Shown: positions 40,601 through 52,500, numbered from the stretch's first letter. The stretch: DNA of 64,000 nt from Zasmidium citrigriseum (GCA_002786025.1 NHNW01000035.1:124001-188000); one strand, 5' to 3'. Notes: generated by a model not told the origin, from the letters alone. Made by a program: numbers and translations.

Positions 40601-42918
40601 AGAGCTGGCTGGCCGTCGTGGATAGGCACGAATGGCGCTTGCTGCTCGTCGTCGCCTTCACCAAGAAGCTCTTCATTAGGGACCAGTGCAGGCTCTTGGG
40701 CACCTTGAGGCTGGATGTCACCCCAAAACCAATCAGCAATTCGCTGGAATGTGCTCGGTTGAGCCGCAGGTCCTTGGGTCTGGTCTGGATGTGCATCATC
40801 GTCGTAGTCTTGCTCGTCCTGGCTGATCTCCGAAAGTGGTGCAGGAGATGGAGGCGCTGGCCGGACTGACTCATCGTTCTCAAACCCTTCGCGAAATGCG
40901 CTAGTGACAGGTTCTTGCAAGTTCCCTTCACGTTGCGTATCGGGTTCTCGCTCGACGGGGCGCAAAGAGTCGTCTCGTGGTGGTATCTGCTCTTCTTGAG
41001 GTGCCTCGTCCGGAGGAGCTTCCAGCCGCTTGATCTCGTTCATTGGGGTACTGCCTCTGCTCTCCAAACGCCGCCTAAGCTCGTTCTCAGTGAGAAGCTT
41101 GGGCTCGAACTTGGGCTCAGGCACGACTGCTCGTGCTTTGCCTTTACCAGTGCGCTTGATGTTGATCTTTGCATCCGGGCCGGCGTTGGTAATGGGCATC
41201 TCGTCATTGTTCTCTTGAAAGATGTCCATATGATCGATGACATCGGTCGACTCGTTTGGTGGGCTCACTTCCAACCAGCTGCTGTCCGACGATGGCGCAC
41301 TGACGATACTAGCGCTTTCGGTTGGAGGATCAGCTGCCGTACTCCTAGGAGACAGACTTCCCGCAGGACGGTGATCGTGCGAAGCAAAGGCACTATCTGC
41401 TTCTTCGAGAATGCGCTGAATCTGAGTCGCTCGGGATGATGTGTCGCGAGTTGGCATTGGAGGTCGTCGAGTTGACGAACTTTCCGCTGTCGAGTCAGAT
41501 GTTGTAGGAGCCGGATCGGAAGGAGAGCGCTTATTCTGGCCATTGATCCACAGATCAGACATCAAGACCCCCTCCCACGCTTTGCGCTCTTCATGTGGGA
41601 GAGACGACAGCTTGTCGTAGAGTTTATCAGCCAGATTCCCTGCGTCAACGCCTGAGTTTCCAGCTGCTCGTATCTGTCCAACCACTTCAGTAGCCGTGCG
41701 GACAAAGGTGTCGTATTCTTTCTCATCATCATTCGCCAAGTGATTGCGCAGATGGACAATGGCAGTGGCGATGAGAACGTTTAGGACGTGCCAGCCTTGG
41801 AATTGATCGCCGGCGTTCTCATTCGTTTGATTGTTGGCGGCCTGTCCTTCGGTCTCATTCTGCAAAGCGACCAATCTCTCGCGCGCCAAGTCCAGCAGTT
41901 CGGCCTGTCTCTGCAATCTCTCCACCTCTCGCTCCCTCTGCTCACGTTCACGTTGAACGTTGTTCAGGTTGTCCAGATTGACCAACGGCTGCTGCTGTAC
42001 CACCCACTCGCGAATGAGAAAGACCAAGATAAAGCCAGTGATAACAACGCAAGTTATGAGTTGGCCTTCGAAGATGTCCAGAATCACACGATTGACTTGC
42101 GGGTTGGAAGTGAGTTCTGAAATGTATGTCCACGATGAGAGAATGGAGGCATCAGCCTGCGGCCAGAAGGCGGAAGGATCTGGTTGGGTGGAGGTGGTTG
42201 CCGTGGCATTCTTGAAGGCGGACGATATGGCACCTGCGATGAGATTGACCGTCTTGCCAGCTGGGGAGTTGTCGGCACCCAGCTGAGCATTGAGCAGATT
42301 CTCCAGAGACGAATATAGGGAGCTGCTTGACGGCTCCTCGTCTTGCCCTGATATCTGCCCGCTTCCCTGTGTTGAGACGTGTTCTGCCTGCATCTTGCGA
42401 ATGAAAGCCTCTCTCGCCCAACCAGCATCAGCCATCCAGAACATCCACCTCCAAGCCCACCTGATCATCCACGGCAGAATGACCAACCACACCGCACTAA
42501 CAAGTACCGCCCTGAAAGCCTTCAAAGCCATGAGAGCCAGGTGTATACACGCTCTTCCAACGAAAACGCTCCAGGGTAAAGTCTTGGGCATATTGGCATC
42601 GTACAATTTGGTGAATCGAAACGGCGTCTTGCACAGCTCGCAGTGCTTTTTATGCGAATGAGATAGCCATTCCATCAAGCATTCCTGGTGGACGAACTTG
42701 ATACTGCCGCTGCATTTGCAAGGGTAGAAGAGGGGTTCGTCCGGGGTGCCTTCGCTGCGACATATTCGACAGGTGTCTGCGCCGAAGCCGGCTGAGGAGG
42801 CAGTATCGCGGCGCTGTGGAGGGGCGAAGGCGGGATCGTTCATGATGTCGGGCGAGGATGAGGATCCATCGAAATCGACGGGCTCGTCCATGTTGGCGGC
42901 GGTAATAAGTGATGACAA
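37639..42918 (-). CDS. SSM4: ER membrane RING-CH E3 ubiquitin ligase Doa10 (Ssm4)
   Basis: Single exon, 1759 residues; MDEPVDFDGSS (start 42891) is a plausible shorter start. The RING-CH domain spans residues 50-97: CRICRSEGTPDEPLFYPCKC, then HQECLMEWL, then CELC. After two N-terminal membrane helices come a long charged cytosolic region and many more helices, 13-14 in total. Among them is the TEB4-Doa10 (TD) region with QTSCFCSVLVTGTVFGAVGL. Doa10 sits in the ER and inner nuclear membrane and tags misfolded or degron-bearing cytosolic, nuclear and membrane proteins for the proteasome (ERAD-C). Size and order are those of the family (yeast Ssm4, 1319 residues), the extra length being in cytosolic linkers. 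The last 150 nt of coding sequence are G-rich. Confidence 0.95.
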   Translation of the reverse strand: MSSLITAANMDEPVDFDGSSSSPDIMNDPAFAPPQRRDTASSAGFGADTCRICRSEGTPDEPLFYPCKCSGSIKFVHQECLMEWLSHSHKKHCELCKTPFRFTKLYDANMPKTLPWSVFVGRACIHLALMALKAFRAVLVSAVWLVILPWMIRWAWRWMFWMADAGWAREAFIRKMQAEHVSTQGSGQISGQDEEPSSSSLYSSLENLLNAQLGADNSPAGKTVNLIAGAISSAFKNATATTSTQPDPSAFWPQADASILSSWTYISELTSNPQVNRVILDIFEGQLITCVVITGFILVFLIREWVVQQQPLVNLDNLNNVQREREQREREVERLQRQAELLDLARERLVALQNETEGQAANNQTNENAGDQFQGWHVLNVLIATAIVHLRNHLANDDEKEYDTFVRTATEVVGQIRAAGNSGVDAGNLADKLYDKLSSLPHEERKAWEGVLMSDLWINGQNKRSPSDPAPTTSDSTAESSSTRRPPMPTRDTSSRATQIQRILEEADSAFASHDHRPAGSLSPRSTAADPPTESASIVSAPSSDSSWLEVSPPNESTDVIDHMDIFQENNDEMPITNAGPDAKINIKRTGKGKARAVVPEPKFEPKLLTENELRRRLESRGSTPMNEIKRLEAPPDEAPQEEQIPPRDDSLRPVEREPDTQREGNLQEPVTSAFREGFENDESVRPAPPSPAPLSEISQDEQDYDDDAHPDQTQGPAAQPSTFQRIADWFWGDIQPQGAQEPALVPNEELLGEGDDEQQAPFVPIHDGQPALADVAHEDEPVQENDPEVVAAAQQAGLDAEAIEDAEDLEGIFELVGLQGPLIGLFQTSCFCSVLVTGTVFGAVGLPYVWGKLVLSFIGAPMTFLVKTPLQVASFVADVLIDTALLIAGWLTVVISLACDFLLSAVEVWVPKLAQYNFTHWINEVATSTAATAGYRLQRLFVAGESASVDSLDWHWAFLNASVHAHTSLKTIQDEVSAVLNYVGEVITSVVDTISSGSKDVMWRRSLNAMSQFSEIPAKVLAGVEALENYTRPILDMFRSLKSGAVTFNSSFSAPMDPSLVYWNTTDRGLAVLAGYIALAAIAAVYVALDTPITRSQSGQKTEKIVRDTLRQAGGVLKVILIISIEMLAFPLYCGLLLDLAFLPLFQSASVATRWAFAVKAPYTFCFVHWFVGTCYMFHFALFVGMCRKILRKGVLWFIRDPDDPTFHPVRDVLERNVTTQLRKIAFSALVYGALVILCLGGVIWSIGKVFNGIFPIYWTPTEPILEFPMCLLLFNFLIPRLAQLSNPSSIVHVMYAWWLRRCARILRLSHFLFDDRRKDEEGRHVRKSWLSFVLMRKGNPDNAIIPSDRRLSDGSELPEVYFKRDGKYVLTPCNDQYRPPKPGEAFLHADDDDVYIADKDGKKNEHFSKVYVPPFFRLRVTLFMVCLWMFSAFAGLCATLVPLVFGRSIFASLLPVGVRVNDIYSYSLGSLIIVGVAFTLVKCPRWVHDFVREKVQAVDIQAVTTSITKLAKQAAKCAYVYGFFYIIMPLVFALVMQFYFMLPLRTYLHSTAPAMANSTLTNSATIQAVQNSTAITYSQLTAADFTPPATPKFPTLADHSIHILRDYALGFMYFRIAIRTIAAIPTSRPAEALRLVTADGYLDPNIRLATRFFILPASILTAIILLTPPALAWCILSLAHLFGIQLEPVVRTMVYRYSYPIAEAVVVSLISLGLLARATGRWRSRIRDEVYLVGERLHNFGERKPPVGSRSVVRRER

Positions 42919-43619
42919 TGAGATTCGTGAGAGAAGGGGCCTCTAGGGCGTTTGGTGGTGGTCTAGGTCGTCATCAGGATATCGACAGTACAGGCGCCAG
43001 CGCTGGGAATCGGCGTGTCGAAGGAGGCGTGAATGTGGTGTTTGCTGGCAGCGGCGACGGATGCTGTTCTCGCCCAGATATCCGGATCACGTGCGCTTAT
43101 GTTCGTCCGGATTGTCGATGTCGATGGAGGACAGTATGGAGGATCTTGACGATTCAGAGTCTTGAGACAATGACGGCGCCAGTCTGACGGTACCTGCAGG
43201 TAACTGAGGCGTGGCGGTGGTTTGGGCGTTGATGGCGATTCATTCACTTACACTGAACTGGTGGTCAAGTGTGATGGTCGGTGGTGTCGGCGGTTGTGGC
43301 TCGCTTGCAGCAGCCCAGTCCGTCGTCATCACGCAGCGTCAATCAGGAAATCGATGCCAATCACTCGCAATCACCACACCACCAGATTCAGCCCGTCAAG
43401 ATGAGGAGATAAACAATATCATCCCTTCTCCTCCTCTCCATCACCTTTCTGTGCTCCTTTGACCCCTCAGAGCCTATATCTCGCGGGTCGACGCGCTTGC
43501 GATTGTCCTCGTTTAAGCTCGCTCGCTCTCGGTTCGAACACGCACCAGCAGCAGCACGGACAGGCAGAGCTCCATCCTGGCGCCGTCGATATCGCTGACC
43601 TCTGCCCGCCGAGACCAAG
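42919..43619. promoter_or_regulatory. Shared divergent promoter, Doa10 gene / Ala-Ser repeat gene
   Basis: About 700 nt between two divergent starts. The right third is a C/T-rich leader with several TCGCTC-type words. No clear TATA box or gene-like frame was seen. Confidence 0.45.
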
Positions 43620-46600
43620 ATGGCTGCTGATTCCACCACCAAGCAGAAAGACGCAGCCATGAACGGCCAGCCCAATGGCCACATCGACCACCGCCGTCGA
43701 CACGCCCACCGAAGAAAGGGCAAACAATCATACACTTCCTGGACCGGCAGCATGCTCGCGCGAGTCTTCTTGTGGTATGCCCTGGTCACGCTGGTCTTCA
43801 GGTGTCCGTCATCGCAGAAACAGATAACCGACGACTCACCGCGGATATGCAAGCCTTATCTGCAAGCACGAGACTATGCTGTTCCCTACGCACAGCCATA
43901 CTATGATCAATATCTATCGCCATACGTCCAACAAGCCCAGCCATACGTGGATCGCTTCAACCAGCAAGTCTACACCCCGGGTCTTGCCGCCTACACCAAG
44001 TACGGTGCTCCACGAGTCGCCGATGCTCAGAAGTTCAGCCAGAAGCAATGGGAGAAGACTGTCAAGCCGCAGTTGGAATTGCTGCAGAAGGAGACGGGCA
44101 AGCAGTATCAGCAACATCTGGGCCCCCACGTGAAGAAGGCCCAGGATGCTGTCCAGCCATACTACGACCAGGTCAGGACCTCTGTCGGTGATATTTGGGA
44201 ATTGGAGCTCGAACCTGTCTACCGCAAGACCAAGCCCTACGCCGAAAAGCTCTATCACCAAGGCCAAGACTTTGCCGTCAACACTGCTCTGCCCCAAGCT
44301 CAGTATGCTGGCAGCACGGCATGGACCTTCTGGACTCGCCAGATCTGGCCACGCATGCGCATCTTGTACGGCGAGAACGTTGAACCACAACTTCTCCGCA
44401 TCACCGAACGATTGGGACGCTACAAGGATGGCAAGAAGCTGGAGGCTGACATCAAGAGCATGGAAAGCTCCTCCAAACTTGCTGACGCCTCTGCCAGTGC
44501 TGAATCTGCCGCCTCGTCTTTGTCTTCGACTATCAAGGAAGCGACTGCCAGCCCATCCTCCGCTGCGAGCGTCGCCGCCTCCGCCTCGCCCGAATCTGTC
44601 CCAGACCCCAAGGTCCAATTCGCTGAAGACCTCAAGAGCTGGGAACACATCTCTGCCAAGGCTGTCGAAGAGGGGACTGAAGACTTGACCGAGCGAATCA
44701 AGGACATCACAGACCGCCAGATCAAGAGTGCTGAGAGTGTGGGCGATGCGTTGGTCATCCAGCTCGAGCAGACTGCCGATGCTACCGAGAACAGTGTCAA
44801 GGCACGTATCTTGCAGATCATCAAGCAGGTGCCAGAGGATCCCGACGACTCTCAGATTGACACTGCCCATGACGATCTCACCCAGGCCATTCGTGCCGCT
44901 GGTCAGAACGTCAAGCAGCGCGCTCAAGCAGTCCGCGAATGGCGCCTGGCTCACCAAGCCGAGACCGAGGATCTTGTTGAGAAGGCCCTCCAATCCACTC
45001 TCGAGACTATCGATGGCATCCGCGAGCTTCGCTTGACTGAGATTGGCCGCAAGTACGCCTCTTCATCTCTCCCACATAAGGAGTGGGCCAAGTACAACGA
45101 TCTAAAGAAGGCTACACAGGTCTGGAGGAATGATGTTGAAAAGGTGGCTCACGCTCACCCAGGCATTGCAAGTGCCAAGGCTGCCGGCGAGGATATCGAA
45201 AACCGTGCCATGGCCATCGCTGAAGATGCTGCGAAGGAGCTTGCCCGTCTGAAGAGCGTCGGGAAGTGGAAGATTGCCGCTGATGATCAAACAGAGGACT
45301 TCGAGACGAAGACCGTCCCACCACCGCTCAAGAAAGCCAAGGAGCAGGTCGCTGAAAAGATTGCCGAAGCATCTCAAGCGGTGTTTGGTGAAGAGCAAGG
45401 CACTGTTGAGAGCGTTTCCAGCCAGGCTGCCGAGAAGGCCTCCAGCTTGTCTGAAAAGATCGTTGGCTCGTCTACTGGATCTGTCGAGAGCATGGCTAGC
45501 AAGGCGTCTGAGAAGATCGCCGGGTCAGAGCAGCCTGTTGTCGAAAGTGTCACCAGCAAGGTTGCTGAATCCGCCAAAAGCGCTTCTTCCGCTGCCTCTG
45601 AAGCTGTCGTGGGAACCGAATCTGGTCTTTCAGACAGCGCAACTGATGCTGCATCGTCTATCTCGAGTGCTATCGTCGGCACTGAGTCCGGCCTCTCAGA
45701 CAGCGCAACCGATGCTGCCTCCAAGGCCTCCGCGTCTGCTGAGAGCATTGTATCCTCAGCTTCCTCCAAGGTGGCCGACAAGCCCATGACCAAGAGTGCT
45801 GCATCCAAGCTTTCGAGCGCACTGTCCCAACAAAAGGAAAGCAGCAAGTCTGCCAGCAAGAGCGTGAAGTCGGCAGCTGAGGAGGTCTCTTCAAGTGCTT
45901 CCTCGATCGTCGACAAGGCCACTGGCAAGCCACCTGTCGCATCGCAAGTCTCATCTGGTGCCTCTTCCGTCCTCAGCGAGGCCTCATCTGGTGCCAAGTC
46001 TGCAGCATCTGCAGTTAGCGATGCCGTCCCCGACGCAGAGAGCGTTGCAAGTGCTGCAGATGAGATCGTCAGCAGTGCCACCGAATCGCCGAAGAAGGTC
46101 TTTGCTGGTGCAATGGCCCAGGTTCTTGTTGAGGCAAGGGAGCCGATCATGGATGATGTCGTTGATGGAGCCGAGAGCTTCAGCGAGAGCATTCAGTCCA
46201 TGGCCAGTGTTGCCGGAGACAAGGCCAGTGAGCTTACCAAGGCTGTTCAAGATGCTGTGAAGGCCGCCACCAAGACCCAGGGTACGGTCGAGAGTGTGAC
46301 CAGCTTGGCGAGCGAACAATACGAGAGTGCCATCGCCGCCGCCAGCAGTGTGCTGTTTGGTTCGCAGAATGCTGCTGAGCAGGGCAGCAGTGCGGCAAAG
46401 CAGCAGTATCTCTCTGCCGTCACTGCCGCCTCGTACGCCATCTACGGTACTCCAGCGACTGCGGCTCCAGTGGCCGCCGCCAGCTCCGCTTACGATCACG
46501 CCGTGAGCGAAGCCTCTCGACACTACGAGCAGGTTAAGTCTCGTGTGTCGGAGCAGATCTCTGGTACTCCCAAGCCGGTCCATGAGCAAATGTTCGCTTC

Positions 46601-48146
46601 GGCTGAGTCCGCCTACTCTGCCGCCGTCGCCGCTGCCAGTGAGAACATGCAGGCCGTCATGGGATCTCCCACGCAGAATGCCTACGAGAGCATGTCCTCT
46701 GTCGCATCCCAACGACTTGCCGAGGGCGTCTCTGCTGCCGCTGCACAGTACTCCAGCGCCAAGAGTGCTTTGGGTGCGACTCCAACTCCAGCTCACCAGC
46801 AGTACCTCGCTCAGGCACAAAAAGCTTACTATGAAGCTCTTGGTGTTGCTCATGGCCGATATTCCGAATTCTTGGATGCCGCATCCAGCATTGTCTCTCC
46901 AACTCCCACCGCTACTGGTATCTCGGCATCAATGGACAGTGCCCTGTCAGACGCCCGCGTCGCATTCACCGACTACACGTCAGAAGCCCGGTCCAAGTAC
47001 AGCCTGCTCCTGTCAATGGCCAGCTCAGCAGCAAACGCCGGTGGCCAAAAGACAGTCGATGAGAGCGTCATGGACAACCTTCAAGGCCAGCTCGCCGATG
47101 CCATGTCGATTGGCAGCTCGAAACTTGCACAAGCCTCTGCAGATGTCAGCAGTGCAGTCATTGGCAAGGAGACACCAATGGCCGAATCGCTTGCAAGCCA
47201 AGCTTCTGAGAACTGGGAGGCGCTCATCTCGAAAGCCAGCGAGCAAGTCTATGGCGCCCCTCCACCATTCACGGATTCGATTGCCAGCCGCGCCAATGAG
47301 ATGGCTGGCCAAGCTACTGAGGCTGCCGCTGCTCAATACGCTGCTGTGTCTTCACTGTTTGCTGAACTTGTTGCCGGTAAGGAGCCGGACTTCACTGAGA
47401 GCGTTTACAGCAGATTCCAATCTGCGTACAGCACTGGAGCGCCAGCAATGATGTCCCAAGCATCGTCGTACGCGAGCGAAGCGTATGTCCAGGCTGCGTC
47501 CGCGGTGTCGGCGGTGTTTGTTCCTCCTACGCAAGTTCCAGGTATCCTGGAGCAAATGCAATCCCAGATGGACGCTGCCGTTGCAGCTGCCAGCACTCAG
47601 GTGTATGGCACCGAGAAGGGTACCTACGAGGTGAGTCGAAGAAGTCACATTACTTGATCATAAACGCTGACCTTCATCCAGCAAGCAACAGAGGCCGCCG
47701 CAAGCATGTACAGCGACGCCGCCTCCCAAGTCGGCGAGGCAGCTGCTCAAGTCAGCGAAGCCGTCTACGGCAAAGAATCCAACTACGTCGAAGCCGCCCA
47801 GAGCAACATCGCTGACGCCGCGGCATCCGCCTCCAGCGCCATTCAAGCTGCCCTCTACGGCTCACCGACCGGCGCCGGCGGTGCTGCTGCCAGTGTCTAC
47901 AGCTCTCTGTCCAGCCAGGCCGTCGAGCAGGCTTCTGCTGCTAGCGCTGCTGCCAGCAGTGCCCTCTATGGTGAAGAGCAGACTTACTTCGAGAGCATTC
48001 AGAGTCAATTGCAGGAGGCTGCCGCCAGTGCGAATAGCCGGATTTCTGAATTCGGTGTGCAGGCGAGTAAGGCTGCTAGCGATGCCGCAAGCAGTGTGTC
48101 GAGTGTCGTGACCGAGGCCACGCAGCATGTGAGGGATGAGTTGTAG
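43620..48146 (+). CDS. Long Ala/Ser-rich helical repeat protein with one N-terminal membrane helix
   Basis: Exons 43620..47630 and 47682..48146 (51-nt intron), encoding 1491 residues. A basic His/Arg-rich head is followed by one hydrophobic helix (residues about 46-62, MLARVFLWYALVTLVF). Then comes a Tyr-rich segment (PYAQPYYDQYLSPYVQQAQP) and about 1100 residues of Ala/Ser-rich repeats predicted to be helical. Repeat units are of two kinds: 20-25 residues built on xSVxSxASEKA, and 40-50 residues ending in YG(T/A/S)P or YGxE. I recall relatives in other Pezizomycotina carrying the database name 'hoxa13'. There is no homeodomain here, so that name should not be propagated. The helices resemble amphipathic lipid-surface or apolipoprotein-like arrays, so ER or lipid-droplet association is a guess. 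Confidence 0.78.
45609..45740 (+). repeat. 66-bp tandem duplication inside the Ala/Ser repeat gene
   Basis: Two in-frame copies encode VGTESGLSDSATDAAS. They differ at several third positions but keep the protein nearly unchanged. The copies start at 45609 and 45675, a period of 66 nt or 22 residues. Confidence 0.8.
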
Positions 48147-49592
48147 TGGCGTTGATCGCCTCTAAACTCCCGAGAGGAATCAGAACCGAAGAGAGAAAGT
48201 ACATCGAAGAGGAGAAAGATTGTGGGGGAGAGGAGGAGAGAAGAGGGTCACCAGAACCCGATCACCTTCATTGTGGGAAGGCAAAAGGACAACGACATCC
48301 ATCCCGACCTGAAGCGGGACGTGGATTGGGGTTGCGGATTTCTTCTTGTGTATTGTTTGTTGCAAAGTCAGCGGCGCACGATATCCCCGATTAGTTCTGT
48401 GTGTGTTGTGATGGTATACATGATACGAGTATGTAGCTACGGGCTTTACTTATGGTAATGAGATGTGAGATGTATACACGATTCTGGTTACTAGTCCCCT
48501 TTCCCTTCTTTCTTTTCGTCATTTTCGTTCTGTCGCTCGTGCCTTTCTCCCCCTTGCTATTTAGCCTTTCGTTCGCATCCTGTCGATTTCCGTCTTTGCT
48601 CCGCATGTTTCCCGTCTTTGGCGATGATGATTGAAGATTGGAGGACACAGCAGACGACTGATTCCTGGAAGACGGACGTGCCGCACTCTGTCCGGGTCTT
48701 GAAATGGCTCTGCATTTCACCTCCCTGCTACGCTCGAGTCGGCGGATCAACTCTCTCCGAGGAAGTCAAGAAGACCGAGCTGCTGACCGGCCTTTCAGAC
48801 GCTGAGAATCATCAAGAAACGAGGGAACGAGCACGGTCATCTGATATGGGCACTTTTGCCAGGCATAGCGGATTGGATTTCGAGATCGGTTTTCCCATCA
48901 CGGCCACTTCTTCTGTTCGGTCACTCGGAGGCAGAATGGCTCTCTTTGTCCGCACGATTGGGTCGGTTTGAGCTATTGAAGAGCCTGCTGTTACCTTGGT
49001 CGCTGGTCGCACAGTCGGAAATATGCTCGGATCTGTGTACAACGAGCAAGCGTGTAACTCTGGGCAGGCGAGGGCGGGACTTTCTCTTCTGGCTGGATTT
49101 GATGATATTGGGAAAGGGCGACTTGCCTTGGCCACTGGGGGGGGGAAGAGGAGACAATTGAGATGGCAAGCAGGCATGGCGTTGCTGGTTGACGACCATC
49201 CTTCGAGACAGCAATACCGACACCCGACTTACTTGAATCCCAGTCCTACTACTGATTTAGTACAGCGGGAAATGGGATGTTACAGCGCGGCTCGGGTGTT
49301 TCGCGCGCGGATTGCGAGTACCATCTGCTCGGAGTTCTTGGAAGCCATCCCGCATTCCATGTGGCCTTGAGCCGTTTGCCAAGTACAGAATTCGCGGACG
49401 ACACGGGAACTTCGAAGCCGGGGATGTGGAGAGAAATGGAGGCAAGAAGGCTTGAGTTGTTTGGGGCGGCACATGTGTGCATGGTACACGCAATGGCGCT
49501 CTGTCACGTCTCTCTCGGCCGTCCTCCAAAGGAGAAGAGGCGTTGCTCCACGGCTTGCTCGTCCTCTCGACACCGCAGCATCTGCCATCGCC
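48147..49592. other. Intergenic region upstream of the giant surface-protein gene
   Basis: About 1.45 kb with no credible gene. It holds the 3' UTR of the Ala/Ser repeat gene, a CT-rich block (48490-48570), a run of nine G at 49137..49145 and the presumed promoter of the next gene. Confidence 0.5.
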
Positions 49593-52500
49593 ATGTGGCT
49601 TCTTTTCGCCCTCCTCGTCTTCCTGCCGTGGAGCTTTGCCCAGACAGTCACCACTCTCACCCTCTCCGCCGGCACCTCGTATGTCCCGACCAACACCTGG
49701 ACAATCCCGCTCTCAACCGCCTCGTGCGTCGCCGGTGCGACGCCTGGCGCCGTCCAAGCATGGGACCGACCGCCCGTCGGTGGCACCTTTCAAGATATCA
49801 ACGGCAACTACTGGCAGATGCAATGCGGATACAATTTCGACGGTCCCGGCTATTGGGGTGGTGAGACGGGCGGGATGGGGACGTTCGCACAGGGCATCTA
49901 TGCTTGTTTCAATGGATGCGCGAAACGGCCGGGTTGTATTGGGTTTACATTTTATGGGTATAGCACGGGTGCGAGGTCTGGGACGGGAAGGTGTTGGTGA
50001 GTATTTCCTGGTGGAGTTGAGGCGTGGGGATGATTGACGTGGCGCAGGAACAAAATGAACGGCCAGCAGGGCAATCTTTACTACGACGGGACTTGCCAGC
50101 CCGGCACGAGCAACTGTCCGAGCAACACGACCTTCAACATCTTGAACAACTACGGCGCAGTATACTTGCTACAGTCGAGTCCCACTTTGCTGTGTCCTTA
50201 TTACAACGGACAGGTGTATACCGATCCGAACGGGCAGCAGTGGCAGGTTTATTGCGGGTACGGGAATGACGGGGCGGCTGTGGCGAGTACGGCGAGGGCG
50301 CCGAGTAAGTATTGAAAGATCAGGAAAAGAGGGGTTGTTGACTGACTTTCTCTAGATTTTCCGGACTGCGTGAGCCGTTGTCGAAGTGCCCCGGATTGCA
50401 TCGCCGTGCAGTACCAGTACACACGAGACGGCGAGAACAGCAACCAAAATGTGTTGAACAGCATGGCGACTTGTTCGTTTTATAATTCGATTGCGGCGAT
50501 CACTGGTGGTGGCAGTACCACGTTCAATTATGCGGCGAGATATAATGGGCAGCAGATCGTACGAACCCCATACCATCTCGAGATTCGATGACTGACCTCC
50601 TGGTAGCCCACGACCGCCACTGTCACCCCGACCGCCGTCGCTCCTAACCCAAACCCACCAAACTACAGCTGCCCCGACGTCAACGACCAAGTCGTCGTCG
50701 ATCCGAACGGTCGCGCCTACACAATGCGCTGCCAAGCTGATGCAGCGGGAAACGGTCTCGGAGGCGGCATCATTGTCAATACCTTCAACGACTGCTTTTA
50801 CCTGTGCTACCAGGACGATCGGTGTACGGCTTGGACGTATGCTTCCAGGTATTGCTACCTGAAGGTCAGTGAAGTGTAGATCGGGCACTGAGGATGCGCG
50901 CTGATGACTTTGAACAGGGCGACACCAATATAAATTACTTTCAGTCCGCGAATAATGCGGATACTGTTGCTGCTATTAGGTATTATGGCGTTATCACGCC
51001 GAGTTCGACGCCGGAGCTGGCTCCTAGCACGACGTTCACGACGACTACTACCACGACGAGTGAGGCTGCCTTCTTGCTTTGCGATGGAGGGACGGGACTG
51101 ACAAGGCTGGTGCAGCTACCACGAGCTCATCGAGCGTGCCACCGAATGTCGTGACGTGGGTCTTTCGGTTTCATTGCGACTGAGAGTGCACGGCTAACAG
51201 CGATGTCAGATATACGACCGTTTCTGTACAGACTCGAACGTGAGAGGCTTGGGCCTTCCTCATTCTCGAGGCTTTGCTGATATTTCTGGCAGGGCAACGA
51301 CCTCATATCCAGTGACTGTGGTTAGCACGTCTACCCAGTCTGTCACGTATACCAGTTATATTGTTTCCACGGCGCCGGGTAAGAGGCTGGCTTGCTAGCT
51401 GACTTCTGCGCTGGATGCCAGGATTGCTGACTTTCGGCAGGGAGCACGGTTACTCAGACGTCTCTTTCGGTGTCTACCAGTCGAGTCGTGACTACTCAGG
51501 TCCAGGTACGCAGTCTCCATTCCGTGAAAGGAAACGAAGCTAAAATTTGTCCGCTTTCAGACTACCACGGCCATCTCGACCCAGGTCGTCACAACGAGCT
51601 ATCCAGTCTCTACGACGATTGAGCGGACGACGACGTTGCCTGCTAGCACTGTCACTACGCTTTCGAGCTACCCTGTGACGCGGACAGAGACGTGAGAGAC
51701 GCTTTGTTCTTGGAGGATGGGGACGGTGGGGCTGATGAAATGAGCAGGTTTTCGACGGTGAGCGTGCAGACGCAGACGTGAGTGTTTTACTTTTCATCGC
51801 TCTTTGAAGTTATCTTCAGCATGCCTGTTGGGAAGGGGAGAGGATGGAAACTTCAGTGCAGAAGCTGAGCCAAGCCCAGCCTGACCCCTGAACCGCCCCC
51901 TCCCAGCTTCATCACTCCGCAACCTTCCTACTAACCATTCTCACCTGCAGATACACTACATCTTACCCAGTCACACAAACACAAACGACTTCTGTGCCTG
52001 TAACGTACACGAGTTTGATTGTATCGACTGCGCCTGGTAAGTCTAGCCGCTGAGGGCGAAGCTCTGGGTCGAGGCGCTTTACTGATGGCTGGCAGGGAGT
52101 ACGATTACCCAGACCAGTATCTCGGTGTCTTATAGTACCGTTGTTACGACTGCTGTTCAGGTGAGTGAACGCTTTTGATGTGTTTCCGAAGCGGACGGGT
52201 GCGATGTGCCCGGGATTTGGATCTGGATTGGATGCTGGACCCTCGAAATATATACAGACGATCAAAAGACCCCCGTCATTTGCCGAACGAGGAGTTCGGA
52301 CGCCTTTAGGCCTTGAAAGGGAACTCGCTTCGACAGGAAATCGTATTGAGGAACCCATTGCAGCGCAGTAGCATGGCCGAGCAACAGACCGGCAAATCCT
52401 GGACGAATGAGCATCAGATTCGGCGCAAAAGCGAAAGACCTCAAACGCGATGTGACAAATTGAGAGTCTCTCTCCATTTGAATCGCTCGAGATGTTCTCT

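Noticed and set aside
43525..43560. CGGTTCGAACACGCACC, reminiscent of a tRNA T-arm
   Set aside because: No matching acceptor, D or anticodon arms within 80 nt; it lies in the leader of the Ala/Ser repeat gene.
43914..44993. Minus-strand frame of 359 codons
   Set aside because: It is the mirror image of the Ala/Ser repeat gene, Leu/Gly/Val-rich, as expected from reading its codons backwards.
45374..46853. Overlapping minus-strand frames of 272 and 289 codons
   Set aside because: Antisense shadows of the Ala/Ser repeat gene with no independent features.
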